DNA of 64,000 nt, taken from positions 62,001-126,000 of the forward strand of contig PJFB01000010.1 in assembly GCA_003574895.1 (NCBI GenBank), given 5' to 3'. The position numbers and the translations under genes are program-made. Shown here in pieces: positions 43,709-51,165 of this stretch. The first letter of the stretch is position 1. Every line of letters begins with the position of its first letter. The notes beneath the pieces were generated by a model. The model saw nothing but the letters and a program-made list of their open reading frames with translations, had not been told where the DNA came from and searched no databases. The stretch is from Geobacter sp. (GTDB taxonomy: Bacteria; Desulfobacterota; Desulfuromonadia; Geobacterales; Pseudopelobacteraceae).

Positions 43709-44401
43709 ATGAATATTGCCGAAAATCTCGAACAAATCCACAAACGGATCGCCAGAGCGGCCATGGCTGCAGATCGCGACCCGGCCTCTGTGCGTTTGGT
43801 GGCCGTGTCAAAGACCCGCCCGGCCGCAGATGTCAGCGCAGCCTTCCAGGCGGGGCAGCCTCTGTTTGGCGAGAATTACGTCCAGGAGCTGAGCCTCAAG
43901 GCCTCCTCGGTTGCCGAGCCGGTGGAATGGCACTTCATCGGTCATCTGCAGAGCAACAAGGTAAAATATATTGCCGGTTTGGTCTCGATGATCCATTCGC
44001 TTGACCGGCTGTCGCTGGCAGAAGAGGTCAGCCGCCAGTGGGGCAAGCTGGGAAAAAGCTGCGATGTGTTAGTGCAGGTAAATATCGCTGGCGAGAAGAC
44101 CAAATCCGGTACAGCAGCAGACGAACTGCTGCTTCTGGTCAGGGCGATTTCAAGCCTGCCCTACCTGAAAGTGCGCGGACTCATGACCATGCCGCCATTT
44201 TTTGATGATCCCGATGCTGCCAGGCCTTATTTTGCGGAGTTGAAACGTTTGTCACAGGTGGTCGGCTCCGAAGGTATCCCCGGGGTGGAGATGAAGGAGT
44301 TGTCCATGGGGATGTCCGGGGACTTCGAGGTTGCCATCCAGGAGGGGGCCACGCTGGTGCGGGTTGGGTCGGCCATTTTCGGGGACAGGTATTATGGTTG
44401 A
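43709..44401 (+). CDS. yggS: YggS/PROSC family PLP homeostasis protein
   Basis: A 230-residue one-domain TIM barrel that binds pyridoxal phosphate and regulates its cellular level. The PLP-lysine lies in RLVAVSKTRPA, followed by FGENYVQE, WHFIGHLQSNKVKYI, and the C-terminal phosphate-binding ELSMGMSGDFEVAI. The length is typical. It converges with mqnB with only 4 bases between the stops. Confidence 0.95.
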   Translation: MNIAENLEQIHKRIARAAMAADRDPASVRLVAVSKTRPAADVSAAFQAGQPLFGENYVQELSLKASSVAEPVEWHFIGHLQSNKVKYIAGLVSMIHSLDRLSLAEEVSRQWGKLGKSCDVLVQVNIAGEKTKSGTAADELLLLVRAISSLPYLKVRGLMTMPPFFDDPDAARPYFAELKRLSQVVGSEGIPGVEMKELSMGMSGDFEVAIQEGATLVRVGSAIFGDRYYG

Positions 44402-44405
44402 GTAG

Positions 44406-45173
44406 CTACATCTCCGGCACGGTCAGGTGTTGAGGTTCCGGTTGCTCCGGCCGGTCCATCTCTTCCAGGTACTTCAGGACAAAGCGCTGGACCGCTTCAA
44501 CGGCGCGCGGGATGTCCCATGTCCTCATGTCACGCTCATCCACCAGATTGCTGATCCCACGGATTTCCAGACAGTCCACTCCGTAGCGCAGGCAGGTCAG
44601 TGCAACCGCAGCACCCTCCATATTTTCGCTGATGGCGGCGAACAGCCTGACCAATTCCTCGCCGCGCTGACGAGATCCGCTACAGGTGGACACGGTAATG
44701 AATCGCCCCCGGGCAAGGTTTACGCCATAGTAATCCGCCAGTTGCATGGCCTTTTCGGCGGCGTGCTTGGAAAGCGGGATCTCGTTGTAATGCATCCGGT
44801 TGCCTTGCACCAGGGAAGGCAGCCCCATGGAGCGCAGGTCTTGCCACCCTTCTGATGTCACAACCCCCTCATCCCCCAGAATCTCCTCGCTTGCCACTGC
44901 AAGATTCCCGATGGACAACCCGCTGCCTTGGTAAGCACCGGCGCAGCCGGTATTGATGACAAGCCCGGGCCTGAAGCGTTCTACCAGGGCGGCAGTGGCA
45001 GCCGCGGCATTGATCTTCCCTATACCTGCGGCGCAGATGATTACATTCAGTCTTCCCAGATATCCCTCCACATAGTCGTGCGCGACGGCCTTCATGCGGG
45101 CGGCCTTTTCGAGGGCGAGCTCCAGCAGGATCGTTTCTTGCGGTACGGCGGCGATGATCAGGATCGGTCTCAT
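44406..45173 (-). CDS. mqnB: Futalosine hydrolase MqnB
   Basis: A 255-residue nucleosidase of the MTA/SAH (Pfs) fold that removes the base from futalosine in the alternative menaquinone pathway. The fold is clear from ILIIAAVPQE at the N terminus, INTGCAGAY, and ENMEGAAVAL with the ribose-binding Glu-Met-Glu; the latter part RGISNLVDERD has the conserved Asp. The branch is chosen over Pfs because of the longer insert and because mqnD is found at 56.0 kb in the same window. A charged tail (last 20 residues) is extra. Confidence 0.82.
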   Translation of the reverse strand: MRPILIIAAVPQETILLELALEKAARMKAVAHDYVEGYLGRLNVIICAAGIGKINAAAATAALVERFRPGLVINTGCAGAYQGSGLSIGNLAVASEEILGDEGVVTSEGWQDLRSMGLPSLVQGNRMHYNEIPLSKHAAEKAMQLADYYGVNLARGRFITVSTCSGSRQRGEELVRLFAAISENMEGAAVALTCLRYGVDCLEIRGISNLVDERDMRTWDIPRAVEAVQRFVLKYLEEMDRPEQPEPQHLTVPEM

Positions 45174-45213
45174 GCTCTGATTTCCTTGGCGTAAATTAAA
45201 TTCTGTGTCGTAA

Positions 45214-45870
45214 TCAAACCCGCAACAGTCTGCGGGCAGTGCCGCGGACTGCGGGAGCGGAATCCTCGCCTGAAGCGATCAGGCGCAACAGGTCATCACG
45301 CGTGTCGATGTCGTACCATTCCGGCAGGAGTGCGGTGCGCAGACCCAGATGTCGCGACCGTTCGAGGCTGGAGTCCAGCACGTTGCGGGTGCTCCATGGG
45401 ATAAAGTCGAAAAATCCTTCCCACGCCTGCTTAAGCCCAAGCAGATAATAACCGCCATCCTCGGCAGGTCCGAAGACCGCATCGATATCTTCACGGTCGA
45501 GCAGATCAAAGGCCTTGACGATATGTTCCAACGGCAGATCAGGCGAATCGGTTCCAATAATGCAACATGCTTCCGGGCCGCCTTGAAAGGCCCGTGTAAA
45601 TGCGTCAAACATGCGGTCGCCAAGGGTGTCGCCTTGCTGCGGGAACAGGTCAAGGCCCGGGTAGTCATTGGCTGGTGGTACCCCGTTGTTCTCCGCAGCC
45701 CAGAACAGCATCCTGCGGACATCTACAAGTGCGGCGGTGGTGTCGAGCACATCCCTGGTCATGGCCGCGTATAATTCGGCAGCGGTCTGATCGCCGACCT
45801 CACGGGCCAGGCGGGTCTTGACTCTGCCGGGGACCGGTTCTCGGGCGAAGATTATCAGCCCCTTGTTCAT
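45214..45870 (-). CDS. TIGR04282-type glycosyltransferase-like protein (DUF2064)
   Basis: 218 residues with a nucleotidyl/glycosyl-transferase fold: LIIFAREPVPGRVKTRLA at the N terminus, IIGTDSPDLPLEHI as the DxD-like site, and FGPAEDGGYYLLGL. This is the family often annotated as CofC-like or rSAM-associated glycosyltransferase; no radical SAM partner is adjacent. It overlaps the stop of folE2 by 4 bases, so it is co-translated with it. Confidence 0.8.
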   Translation of the reverse strand: MNKGLIIFAREPVPGRVKTRLAREVGDQTAAELYAAMTRDVLDTTAALVDVRRMLFWAAENNGVPPANDYPGLDLFPQQGDTLGDRMFDAFTRAFQGGPEACCIIGTDSPDLPLEHIVKAFDLLDREDIDAVFGPAEDGGYYLLGLKQAWEGFFDFIPWSTRNVLDSSLERSRHLGLRTALLPEWYDIDTRDDLLRLIASGEDSAPAVRGTARRLLRV

Positions 45871-46691
45871 CCCCGCCGGTCCAGCTCCACTGCGGCATAG
45901 GCCGAGTGGTTATGGATGGACTCAAAGTTCTCGGCTTCCACCGAGAACCAGGTGATATTATCCAGCGCGGAGAGACGTGAATATGCCTCGCGCACCATGT
46001 CCTCCACAAAGCGAGGGTTTTCGTAGGCCTGCTCGGTGACGTACTTTTCATCCTCGCGCTTCAGCAGCGAGTAGAGCGGGCTGCTGCCGCACTGCTCGAC
46101 CAATTCCACCAGATCTTCGATCCAGATAAAGTCGTCATAGCGCACCTGAACCGTCATGACGCTGCGTTGGTTATGGGCTCCAAAGCTTGACAGCTCCTTG
46201 CTGCAAGGGCAGAGCGAGGTAAGGGGAACTTTGATGCCGAGGACGAAATCGAGCTTGTCGGTCATGGAGGCGCTGAACTCGCAGTTGTACTCCATCAGGC
46301 TGATGGCGCCGGAGACCGGCGCCTTCTTGTCGATGAAATAGGGGAACTGGATCTCCAGGTGGGCGCTTGCCGAACCGAGTTTTGCCTTCATCTCTTCCAG
46401 GATGATCTCCAGCTTGTCCAAGGCGATGTGCTTGCGGTGGCGGTTGAGGATTTCCACAAAGCGGCTCATGTGGGTGCCCTTGAAGTGGTGGGGCAGATCC
46501 ACGTACATGTTGATCCGTGCCACGGTGTGTTGAAGAGAATGGTTCTTGTCCATTACCTCGATGGGATAGGAGATGTCCTTGACGCCCACCTTTGAGATCG
46601 GTATCCTTCGGTGGTCTGGACGCTTCTGCATGTCCGGCATGGCCGCTTTCGGGGTTTTTTCTGCTGCCGTGGGAGAGTTGGTTCGTGCCAT
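45867..46691 (-). CDS. folE2: GTP cyclohydrolase I, FolE2 (MptA) type
   Basis: A 274-residue type IB GTP cyclohydrolase that opens the folate (and possibly queuosine) pathway. Family blocks: ISKVGVKDISYPI, YVDLPHHFKGTHMSRFVEIL, and LTSLCPCSKELSSFGAHNQRS with the metal-binding cysteine. The type IB enzyme does not need zinc strictly and is common where zinc is limiting. An N-terminal extension of about 30 residues is present. The TIGR04282-type gene follows by a 4-base overlap. Confidence 0.93.
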   Translation of the reverse strand: MARTNSPTAAEKTPKAAMPDMQKRPDHRRIPISKVGVKDISYPIEVMDKNHSLQHTVARINMYVDLPHHFKGTHMSRFVEILNRHRKHIALDKLEIILEEMKAKLGSASAHLEIQFPYFIDKKAPVSGAISLMEYNCEFSASMTDKLDFVLGIKVPLTSLCPCSKELSSFGAHNQRSVMTVQVRYDDFIWIEDLVELVEQCGSSPLYSLLKREDEKYVTEQAYENPRFVEDMVREAYSRLSALDNITWFSVEAENFESIHNHSAYAAVELDRRG

Positions 46692-46743
46692 GTGAATGTC
46701 CTGTCGGTTATATTGAACTAGCTGGATTTTGGAGGTTTAGGCC

Positions 46744-47019
46744 ATGAATATCAGAGTTTCGGTAGTCATACACGGTCGTGTCCAGGGGGTGGCTTTTCGC
46801 CATCACACCTGTCGCCAGGCCCTTGGCTTTGGGGTCAAAGGCTGGGTAAGGAACCTGCCGGACGGTTCGGTCGGCGGGGTGTTCGAAGGAGATGCTTCGG
46901 CAGTGGCTACTTTGATTGATTGGTGCCGGCAAGGTCCTCCGGCAGCCCGGGTCGATCGGGTCGATCTTCTCGAAGAGGCATTTGCCGGCGAGTTTGATGA
47001 TTTCACAATCAGGTATTGA
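46744..47019 (+). CDS. Acylphosphatase
   Basis: A 91-residue acylphosphatase hydrolysing carboxyl-phosphate bonds. Catalytic Arg19 is in GRVQGVAFRHHT and catalytic Asn37 is in GWVRNLPDGSV. GGAGG stands before the ATG with a suitable gap. It is divergent from folE2 and convergent with engB. Confidence 0.93.
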   Translation: MNIRVSVVIHGRVQGVAFRHHTCRQALGFGVKGWVRNLPDGSVGGVFEGDASAVATLIDWCRQGPPAARVDRVDLLEEAFAGEFDDFTIRY

Positions 47020-47050
47020 ATTTTGCAGGGGCAATACGAAAGATCGGCAT

Positions 47051-47638
47051 CTATACAATCCCGGCCAACCTTTCGATCTCCAACCATATTCCGTCGCGTC
47101 CCTCTCTGGAAAGTGCAGAAAACGGCAACAACATCTCCCTGCTGTGTTCGATAGTTTCCCCGATCAGAGTGGTCTGTTTGGCCCGCTCGTTTTTGGAAAG
47201 CTTGTCGCATTTGGTCAGGACGATGATCGGTGGGATATTGTAGCGATGCAGCCAGTGCAGCATGTCCAGATCGCCACCCGATGGTGTCCTGCGGATATCG
47301 AGGATCAGTACCACGGCTTTCAGGGTGTCGCGCTCGGCCAGATAGGTCTCGATCATTGGCTGCCACTGTTTGCGCACATCGGGTGGCGCCTTGGCGTAAC
47401 CATAGCCGGGCAGATCAACCAGGTTCAGCACATTATTGATGTTGAAAAAGTTGATCAATTGTGTCCTGCCTGGTGTGGAACTGGTGCGGACAAGCCCTTT
47501 GCGGCCGGCAAGCACGTTGATAAGCGATGATTTGCCCACATTGGAACGCCCCACAAAGGCTACCTCGGGCAGTTCCGCTGGTGGATAATCCCTTGGCTTC
47601 ACCGCACTTTTGATGAACTCCGCCTGTTTCACTTCCAT
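47051..47638 (-). CDS. engB: Ribosome-assembly GTPase EngB/YsxC
   Basis: A 195-residue GTPase needed for large ribosomal subunit assembly. G1 [13 protein letters not shown]3 [10 protein letters not shown]4 TKCDKL and the G5-like FSALSREG are all present. The ATG at 47638 follows GGAGG by 6 bases and is preferred to a GTG at 47644. It converges with the acylphosphatase gene and is divergent from the nuo operon. Confidence 0.95.
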   Translation of the reverse strand: MEVKQAEFIKSAVKPRDYPPAELPEVAFVGRSNVGKSSLINVLAGRKGLVRTSSTPGRTQLINFFNINNVLNLVDLPGYGYAKAPPDVRKQWQPMIETYLAERDTLKAVVLILDIRRTPSGGDLDMLHWLHRYNIPPIIVLTKCDKLSKNERAKQTTLIGETIEHSREMLLPFSALSREGRDGIWLEIERLAGIV

Positions 47639-47819
47639 TGACACCCTCCGTAAGGCGACATTATAGTGTGCCGTTGTTCACTGATACAAGCGCTTATTTA
47701 TTACAGCTTCACAATGTCCGGAGAATTTCCCGAATTAGCCAGTGGCGTTTGTCACGATTATGTGTTATAGGAATTACATTCCGTTTTGTGTCCCTCTCAC
47801 CCACTTCCGACAGGTACCG

Positions 47820-48815
47820 ATGACGGCATCTCCTCTGGACATAGCGCTTTTTGCGGCAAAGTTGGGAGTGGTTTTTTTCGTTATCCTGACCATGGCTGCA
47901 TATCTGGTGTTAGCCGAACGGAGGATTCTGGCCTGGATCCAGGATCGCAAAGGGCCTAACCGTGTCGGCCCTTTCGGGATGCTCCAACCCCTTGCCGATC
48001 TGATCAAACTCCTGACAAAAGAAGATTTTATTCCGTCCGCTGCGGACCGTTGGCTTTTTTTGCTCGCTCCGGCCATGGCCGCCATCCCTGCCATCCTGAC
48101 TTTCGCTGTTATTCCTTTCGGCGCGCCGATCACCATTGCCGGGCGTCAGGTGCCGCTGCTGATCGCAGACCTGAACGTGGGCGTATTATTCTTTCTGGCT
48201 CTCTCGTCCATAGCGGTCTATGGCATGGCAATAGGCGGCTGGGCATCCAATTCCAAGTATTCCCTTCTGGGCGGGATCCGGGGCCTGGCCCAGCTGATCT
48301 CCTACGAGCTCTCCATGGGGCTTTCCCTGGTGCCGGTTATCATGCTGGCCCATTCCTTCAGCCTGACCGCTATTGTTGACGCCCAGAGCACGGTCCCGTT
48401 CATCGTCTATCAGCCGGTAGCCTTTATCATCTTCCTGATCAGCATCACCGCCGAGTGCAAGCGTATCCCCTTCGACATACCCGAGGCCGAGGGGGAGTTG
48501 GTGGCCGGTTTTCATACCGAATATTCAGGCATGCGCTTCGGGCTGTTCTTTGTCGGGGAGTACATTAACATCATCGTACTGGGAGGGTTGGCTACAACAT
48601 TTTTCCTGGGTGGCTGGCACGGCCCGTTTCTGCCGCCGGTCGTCTGGTTTACCATTAAGTCCCTTGCCGTTGCCTTTTTCTTCATCTGGATGCGGGGGAC
48701 ACTGCCACGCCTGCGTTACGACCAGCTTATGCATCTGGGTTGGAAGGTGCTGACGCCGCTGGCGCTGGTTAATATTCTGGCCACCGGCTGGTGGCTGGCT
48801 CTGGCGGCTTCATAG
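47820..48815 (+). CDS. nuoH: NADH-quinone oxidoreductase subunit H
   Basis: 331 residues with about eight membrane helices; the ND1-like subunit forming the quinone site with NuoB and NuoD. LAERRILAWIQDRKGPNRVGPFGMLQPLADLIKLLTKEDF (in blocks), SKYSLLGGIRGLAQLISYE, and IPFDIPEAEGELVAGFHTEYSGM are diagnostic. The ATG at 47820 has AGG upstream and gives the normal N terminus. This is the first nuo gene here: nuoA-G are not upstream, where engB lies on the other strand. Confidence 0.96.
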   Translation: MTASPLDIALFAAKLGVVFFVILTMAAYLVLAERRILAWIQDRKGPNRVGPFGMLQPLADLIKLLTKEDFIPSAADRWLFLLAPAMAAIPAILTFAVIPFGAPITIAGRQVPLLIADLNVGVLFFLALSSIAVYGMAIGGWASNSKYSLLGGIRGLAQLISYELSMGLSLVPVIMLAHSFSLTAIVDAQSTVPFIVYQPVAFIIFLISITAECKRIPFDIPEAEGELVAGFHTEYSGMRFGLFFVGEYINIIVLGGLATTFFLGGWHGPFLPPVVWFTIKSLAVAFFFIWMRGTLPRLRYDQLMHLGWKVLTPLALVNILATGWWLALAAS

Positions 48816-48918
48816 AAAGTCCGTCTGCTGCGTTACGCTCGCCCCTCGTCGCTGCGGCGTACTTACACTGTACGTCTCACTCCTCGGGGGTCGCAAGCCT
48901 TGCATCCGGAACTTTCTA
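48813..48918. repeat. 106-bp imperfect palindromic intergenic repeat
   Basis: Ends are TAGAAAGTCCG (48813 on) and CCGGAACTTTCTA (to 48918). The inside is an imperfect inverted repeat centred near TTACACT, with CGCTCGCCCCTCG on the left and its near complement CTCGGGGGTCGCAAG on the right. The left end contains the nuoH stop codon. Repeats of this look are scattered between genes in Geobacter-like genomes, though only one copy is in the window. Confidence 0.6.
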
Positions 48919-48992
48919 CTGTGCCGCTGGAGTACAATGCTGACAACACGGACACCGCAGTCCGAATCTAATACATCATGGAGGAGTCGAGC

Positions 48993-49415
48993 ATGGAAAA
49001 CGTGAATGCCAAAGACCGCAATGGACACACCCCACTGATTAACGCTTCCAAGGAGGGTCAAAAAGATTTTGTCATGGATCTGCTGAGGAGGGGGGCGGAC
49101 ATAACCGCCAGCAGCGACAAAGGCAAGACGGCTCTCCATTACGCCGCCGCCAATGGCCACACCGAGATCGTCAGGATGCTGATCGAGAAAGGCGCTGAAG
49201 TGGATGCCCGGGACCGCGAGGGGCATACACCCTTGATGATGGCGGCTATTTACGGCTGCAACCTGACTGTCCAGGCCCTGTTGGAAGGTGGGGCCAACCC
49301 TAGTCTGAAAACCATGTCCGGCAATACCGCTGTCCTCTATGCTGAAAACAATGAACACCCCCTGGCGTCGGCCTTGTTGAAAAAGGCCGAACGAGCCAAA
49401 CACGGGAATGCTTGA
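48993..49415 (+). CDS. Ankyrin-repeat protein
   Basis: 140 residues made of about four ankyrin repeats (NGHTPLINASKEG, GKTALHYAAANGHTEIVRMLIEKGA, GHTPLMMAAIYGC, SGNTAVLYAENN) with no signal peptide. The ATG at 48993 has GGAGG 8 bases upstream; an upstream ATG (48978) would lie inside that site. Ankyrin proteins bind other proteins, so it may be an assembly or regulatory factor. It is placed between nuoH and nuoI, an unusual position in a nuo operon. Confidence 0.88.
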   Translation: MENVNAKDRNGHTPLINASKEGQKDFVMDLLRRGADITASSDKGKTALHYAAANGHTEIVRMLIEKGAEVDARDREGHTPLMMAAIYGCNLTVQALLEGGANPSLKTMSGNTAVLYAENNEHPLASALLKKAERAKHGNA

Positions 49416-49466
49416 AGCGCGTGCATAATATTTAACTCCTGATATACTTGGTCATAAAATCAATGT

Positions 49467-49489
49467 GAGACGCCCCGCTGGGGCGTCTC
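49467..49489 (+). other. GC-rich perfect hairpin before nuoI
   Basis: GAGACGCCCC, GCT loop, GGGGCGTCTC: a 10-base perfect stem between the ankyrin gene and nuoI, 23 bases before the nuoI ATG. No T-run follows at once (GACGTTT), so it could cause partial termination or protect the downstream nuo mRNA. Confidence 0.6.
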
Positions 49490-49512
49490 GACGTTTCAAT
49501 CGGAAAAACTTC

Positions 49513-50043
49513 ATGCCGCTCATCTCCGACATCAAGGCCATTATTGCAGGTTTCGGCGTCACATTGCACCATATGCTGCGCCGACCGGTGACGATCCAGT
49601 ACCCGGAGGAGAAGCGCGTGCCCTATCCCCGTTTCCGGGCGCGGATCGTGTTGACCCGCGATCCGGATGGCGGTGAGCGTTGCGTTGCCTGTTACCTCTG
49701 CTCTGCTGCTTGCCCGGTGGACTGTATCTCCATGCAGGCCGCAGAAAGGGACGATGGTCGCCGTTATGCGGCCTGGTTCAGGATCAATTTTTCCCGTTGC
49801 ATCTTCTGCGGCCTCTGCGCCGAAGCATGCCCGACCCTGGCGATACAGATGACGCCGGACTACGAGATCTGCAAGCGCGATATTATGGACCTGGTCTATG
49901 AGAAAGAGGATTTGCTGATCGACGGCTGCGGCAAGGATAATTCCTACAATTTCTATCACCATGCCGGCATCGGCGTGACCCAACCGCGTGGCGCCGGTTT
50001 GGAGGAGCGGCTACCGGTGGATGTGCGTTCGTTGCTGCCATGA
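49513..50043 (+). CDS. nuoI: NADH-quinone oxidoreductase subunit I
   Basis: A 176-residue ferredoxin-like subunit with two 4Fe-4S motifs: [12 protein letters not shown] and [12 protein letters not shown], giving clusters N6a and N6b. The opening [22 protein letters not shown] is typical. The ATG at 49513 was chosen over a longer in-frame start (49465) that lies in the hairpin. It follows the ankyrin gene and precedes nuoJ by about 156 bases holding a decayed palindromic repeat. Confidence 0.95.
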   Translation: MPLISDIKAIIAGFGVTLHHMLRRPVTIQYPEEKRVPYPRFRARIVLTRDPDGGERCVACYLCSAACPVDCISMQAAERDDGRRYAAWFRINFSRCIFCGLCAEACPTLAIQMTPDYEICKRDIMDLVYEKEDLLIDGCGKDNSYNFYHHAGIGVTQPRGAGLEERLPVDVRSLLP

Positions 50044-50123
50044 GCTTTTCAGGAAATTTTATTGCGCGCGGCGGTGTAAGACAAAGCAATTTTTACGAGA
50101 ATGCATCAGTATAAACGGGGAAA

Positions 50124-50172
50124 TATTAACAGGCTTGATTCCGATCCTGTTCTTCCTGTGTATCCCTGTTTA
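50124..50172. repeat. Decayed REP-like repeat, copy 2
   Basis: The stretch ATCCTGTTCTTCCTGTGTATCCCTG resembles the right arm of the repeats at 22.2 and 51.1 kb (ATCCTGTTCATCC) with several changes; a short AACAGG is all that is left of the other arm. It fills the 156-base gap between nuoI and nuoJ, which holds no gene. Confidence 0.45.
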
Positions 50173-50199
50173 CTACCTATCTGATTTTTAAGCGGATCT

Positions 50200-50757
50200 A
50201 TGGAACAGATCATCTTCTACATACTGGCTGCAGTGGCTGTGATCGGCACGGTCCTGGCCATCAGCGAGAAGCATCCGGTGCATGCCATCCTCTACCTGGT
50301 TACCTCCCTGTTCGCCGTTGCGGTGGTGTTTTACCTGCTGATGGCGCCACTGGTGGCCGTCTTCGAGGTGATCCTCTATGCCGGCGCCATCATGGTGCTA
50401 TTCCTGTTCGTGATCATGATGCTTGACCTGGGGCATCCAGAGAAAGGCTTCTCGCCCCACTGGCGTGAGTGGCTTCCGGCGCTGCTGCTATCGTTGGTCA
50501 GCATTGCCTCGCTGGTGATGGTCATAGTCTCTCGCCATTCGCAGCTCGCAGTCCCTGCAGCGCAATCCATACCGATCCGCGAGGTGTCCCGCCGCCTGTT
50601 TCAAGGGCATGGCGTGGCAGTGGAACTGATCTCGTTGCAGCTGCTGTTTGCCCTGGTGGGGGCCCTGTACCTGGGGAAACAGCAGGCATCCTCACCAGGT
50701 CTTCCTCCTTCCTCCGCTCCGGAGAGGGTCTCGGGCAGCGAGGAGAAATCTCCGTGA
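50200..50757 (+). CDS. nuoJ: NADH-quinone oxidoreductase subunit J
   Basis: 185 residues with five membrane helices (first at about 4-22; ILYAGAIMVLFLFVIMMLDL is the ND6 signature). The ND6-like subunit carries the pi-bulge helix linking quinone reduction to pumping. A polar C-terminal tail of about 25 residues is added. Its stop overlaps the nuoK start (GTGA at 50754-50757). Confidence 0.95.
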   Translation: MEQIIFYILAAVAVIGTVLAISEKHPVHAILYLVTSLFAVAVVFYLLMAPLVAVFEVILYAGAIMVLFLFVIMMLDLGHPEKGFSPHWREWLPALLLSLVSIASLVMVIVSRHSQLAVPAAQSIPIREVSRRLFQGHGVAVELISLQLLFALVGALYLGKQQASSPGLPPSSAPERVSGSEEKSP

Positions 50758-51062
50758 TCGTGCCGCTCGAACATATCCTCATCCTTGCTGCCCTGCTCTT
50801 TTTCCTGGGGCTGGGAGGGCTTCTTGCCTGGCGCACCAACCTGATCATGATGCTGGTCTGCATCGAGGTCATGTTGAACGCCGTCATGCTGGTATTCGTG
50901 GGAGGCTCGACACAGTGGGGCAACGCGGACGGGCAGATCTTTGCCATCTTCATCATGGCGCTCACTTCCAGCGAGGTCTCCCTGGCCCTGGCCATGGTGG
51001 TCTATCTGCATCGGCGGAAGAGAACTGTGAATACGGACTTGTTCAGTGAAATGAAGGGCTGA
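50754..51062 (+). CDS. nuoK: NADH-quinone oxidoreductase subunit K
   Basis: A 102-residue ND4L-like subunit with three helices; the two conserved membrane glutamates are in IEVMLNAVMLVF and TSSEVSLALAMVV. It starts with GTG (50754), overlapping the nuoJ stop, with AGGAG upstream. A longer frame from 50469 was rejected because it lies inside nuoJ. Confidence 0.95.
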   Translation: MIVPLEHILILAALLFFLGLGGLLAWRTNLIMMLVCIEVMLNAVMLVFVGGSTQWGNADGQIFAIFIMALTSSEVSLALAMVVYLHRRKRTVNTDLFSEMKG

Positions 51063-51074
51063 ATAAAGGCTGAT

Positions 51075-51127
51075 TACAGGGATGGACAGGATGAAGGGGA
51101 TAAAGCCGTGTCTATCCTGTTCATCCC
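51075..51127. repeat. REP-like palindromic repeat, copy 3
   Basis: GGGATGGACAGGAT (51079-51092) pairs with ATCCTGTTCATCCC (51114-51127) with one mismatch. The TTACAGGGAT prefix and the GGGGATAAAGCC loop match copy 1 at 22.2 kb. It lies in the 103-base gap between nuoK and nuoL. Confidence 0.7.
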
Positions 51128-51165
51128 AGTTAATTTGATTTATGTGTTTGTTACCTTGAGGTGTA

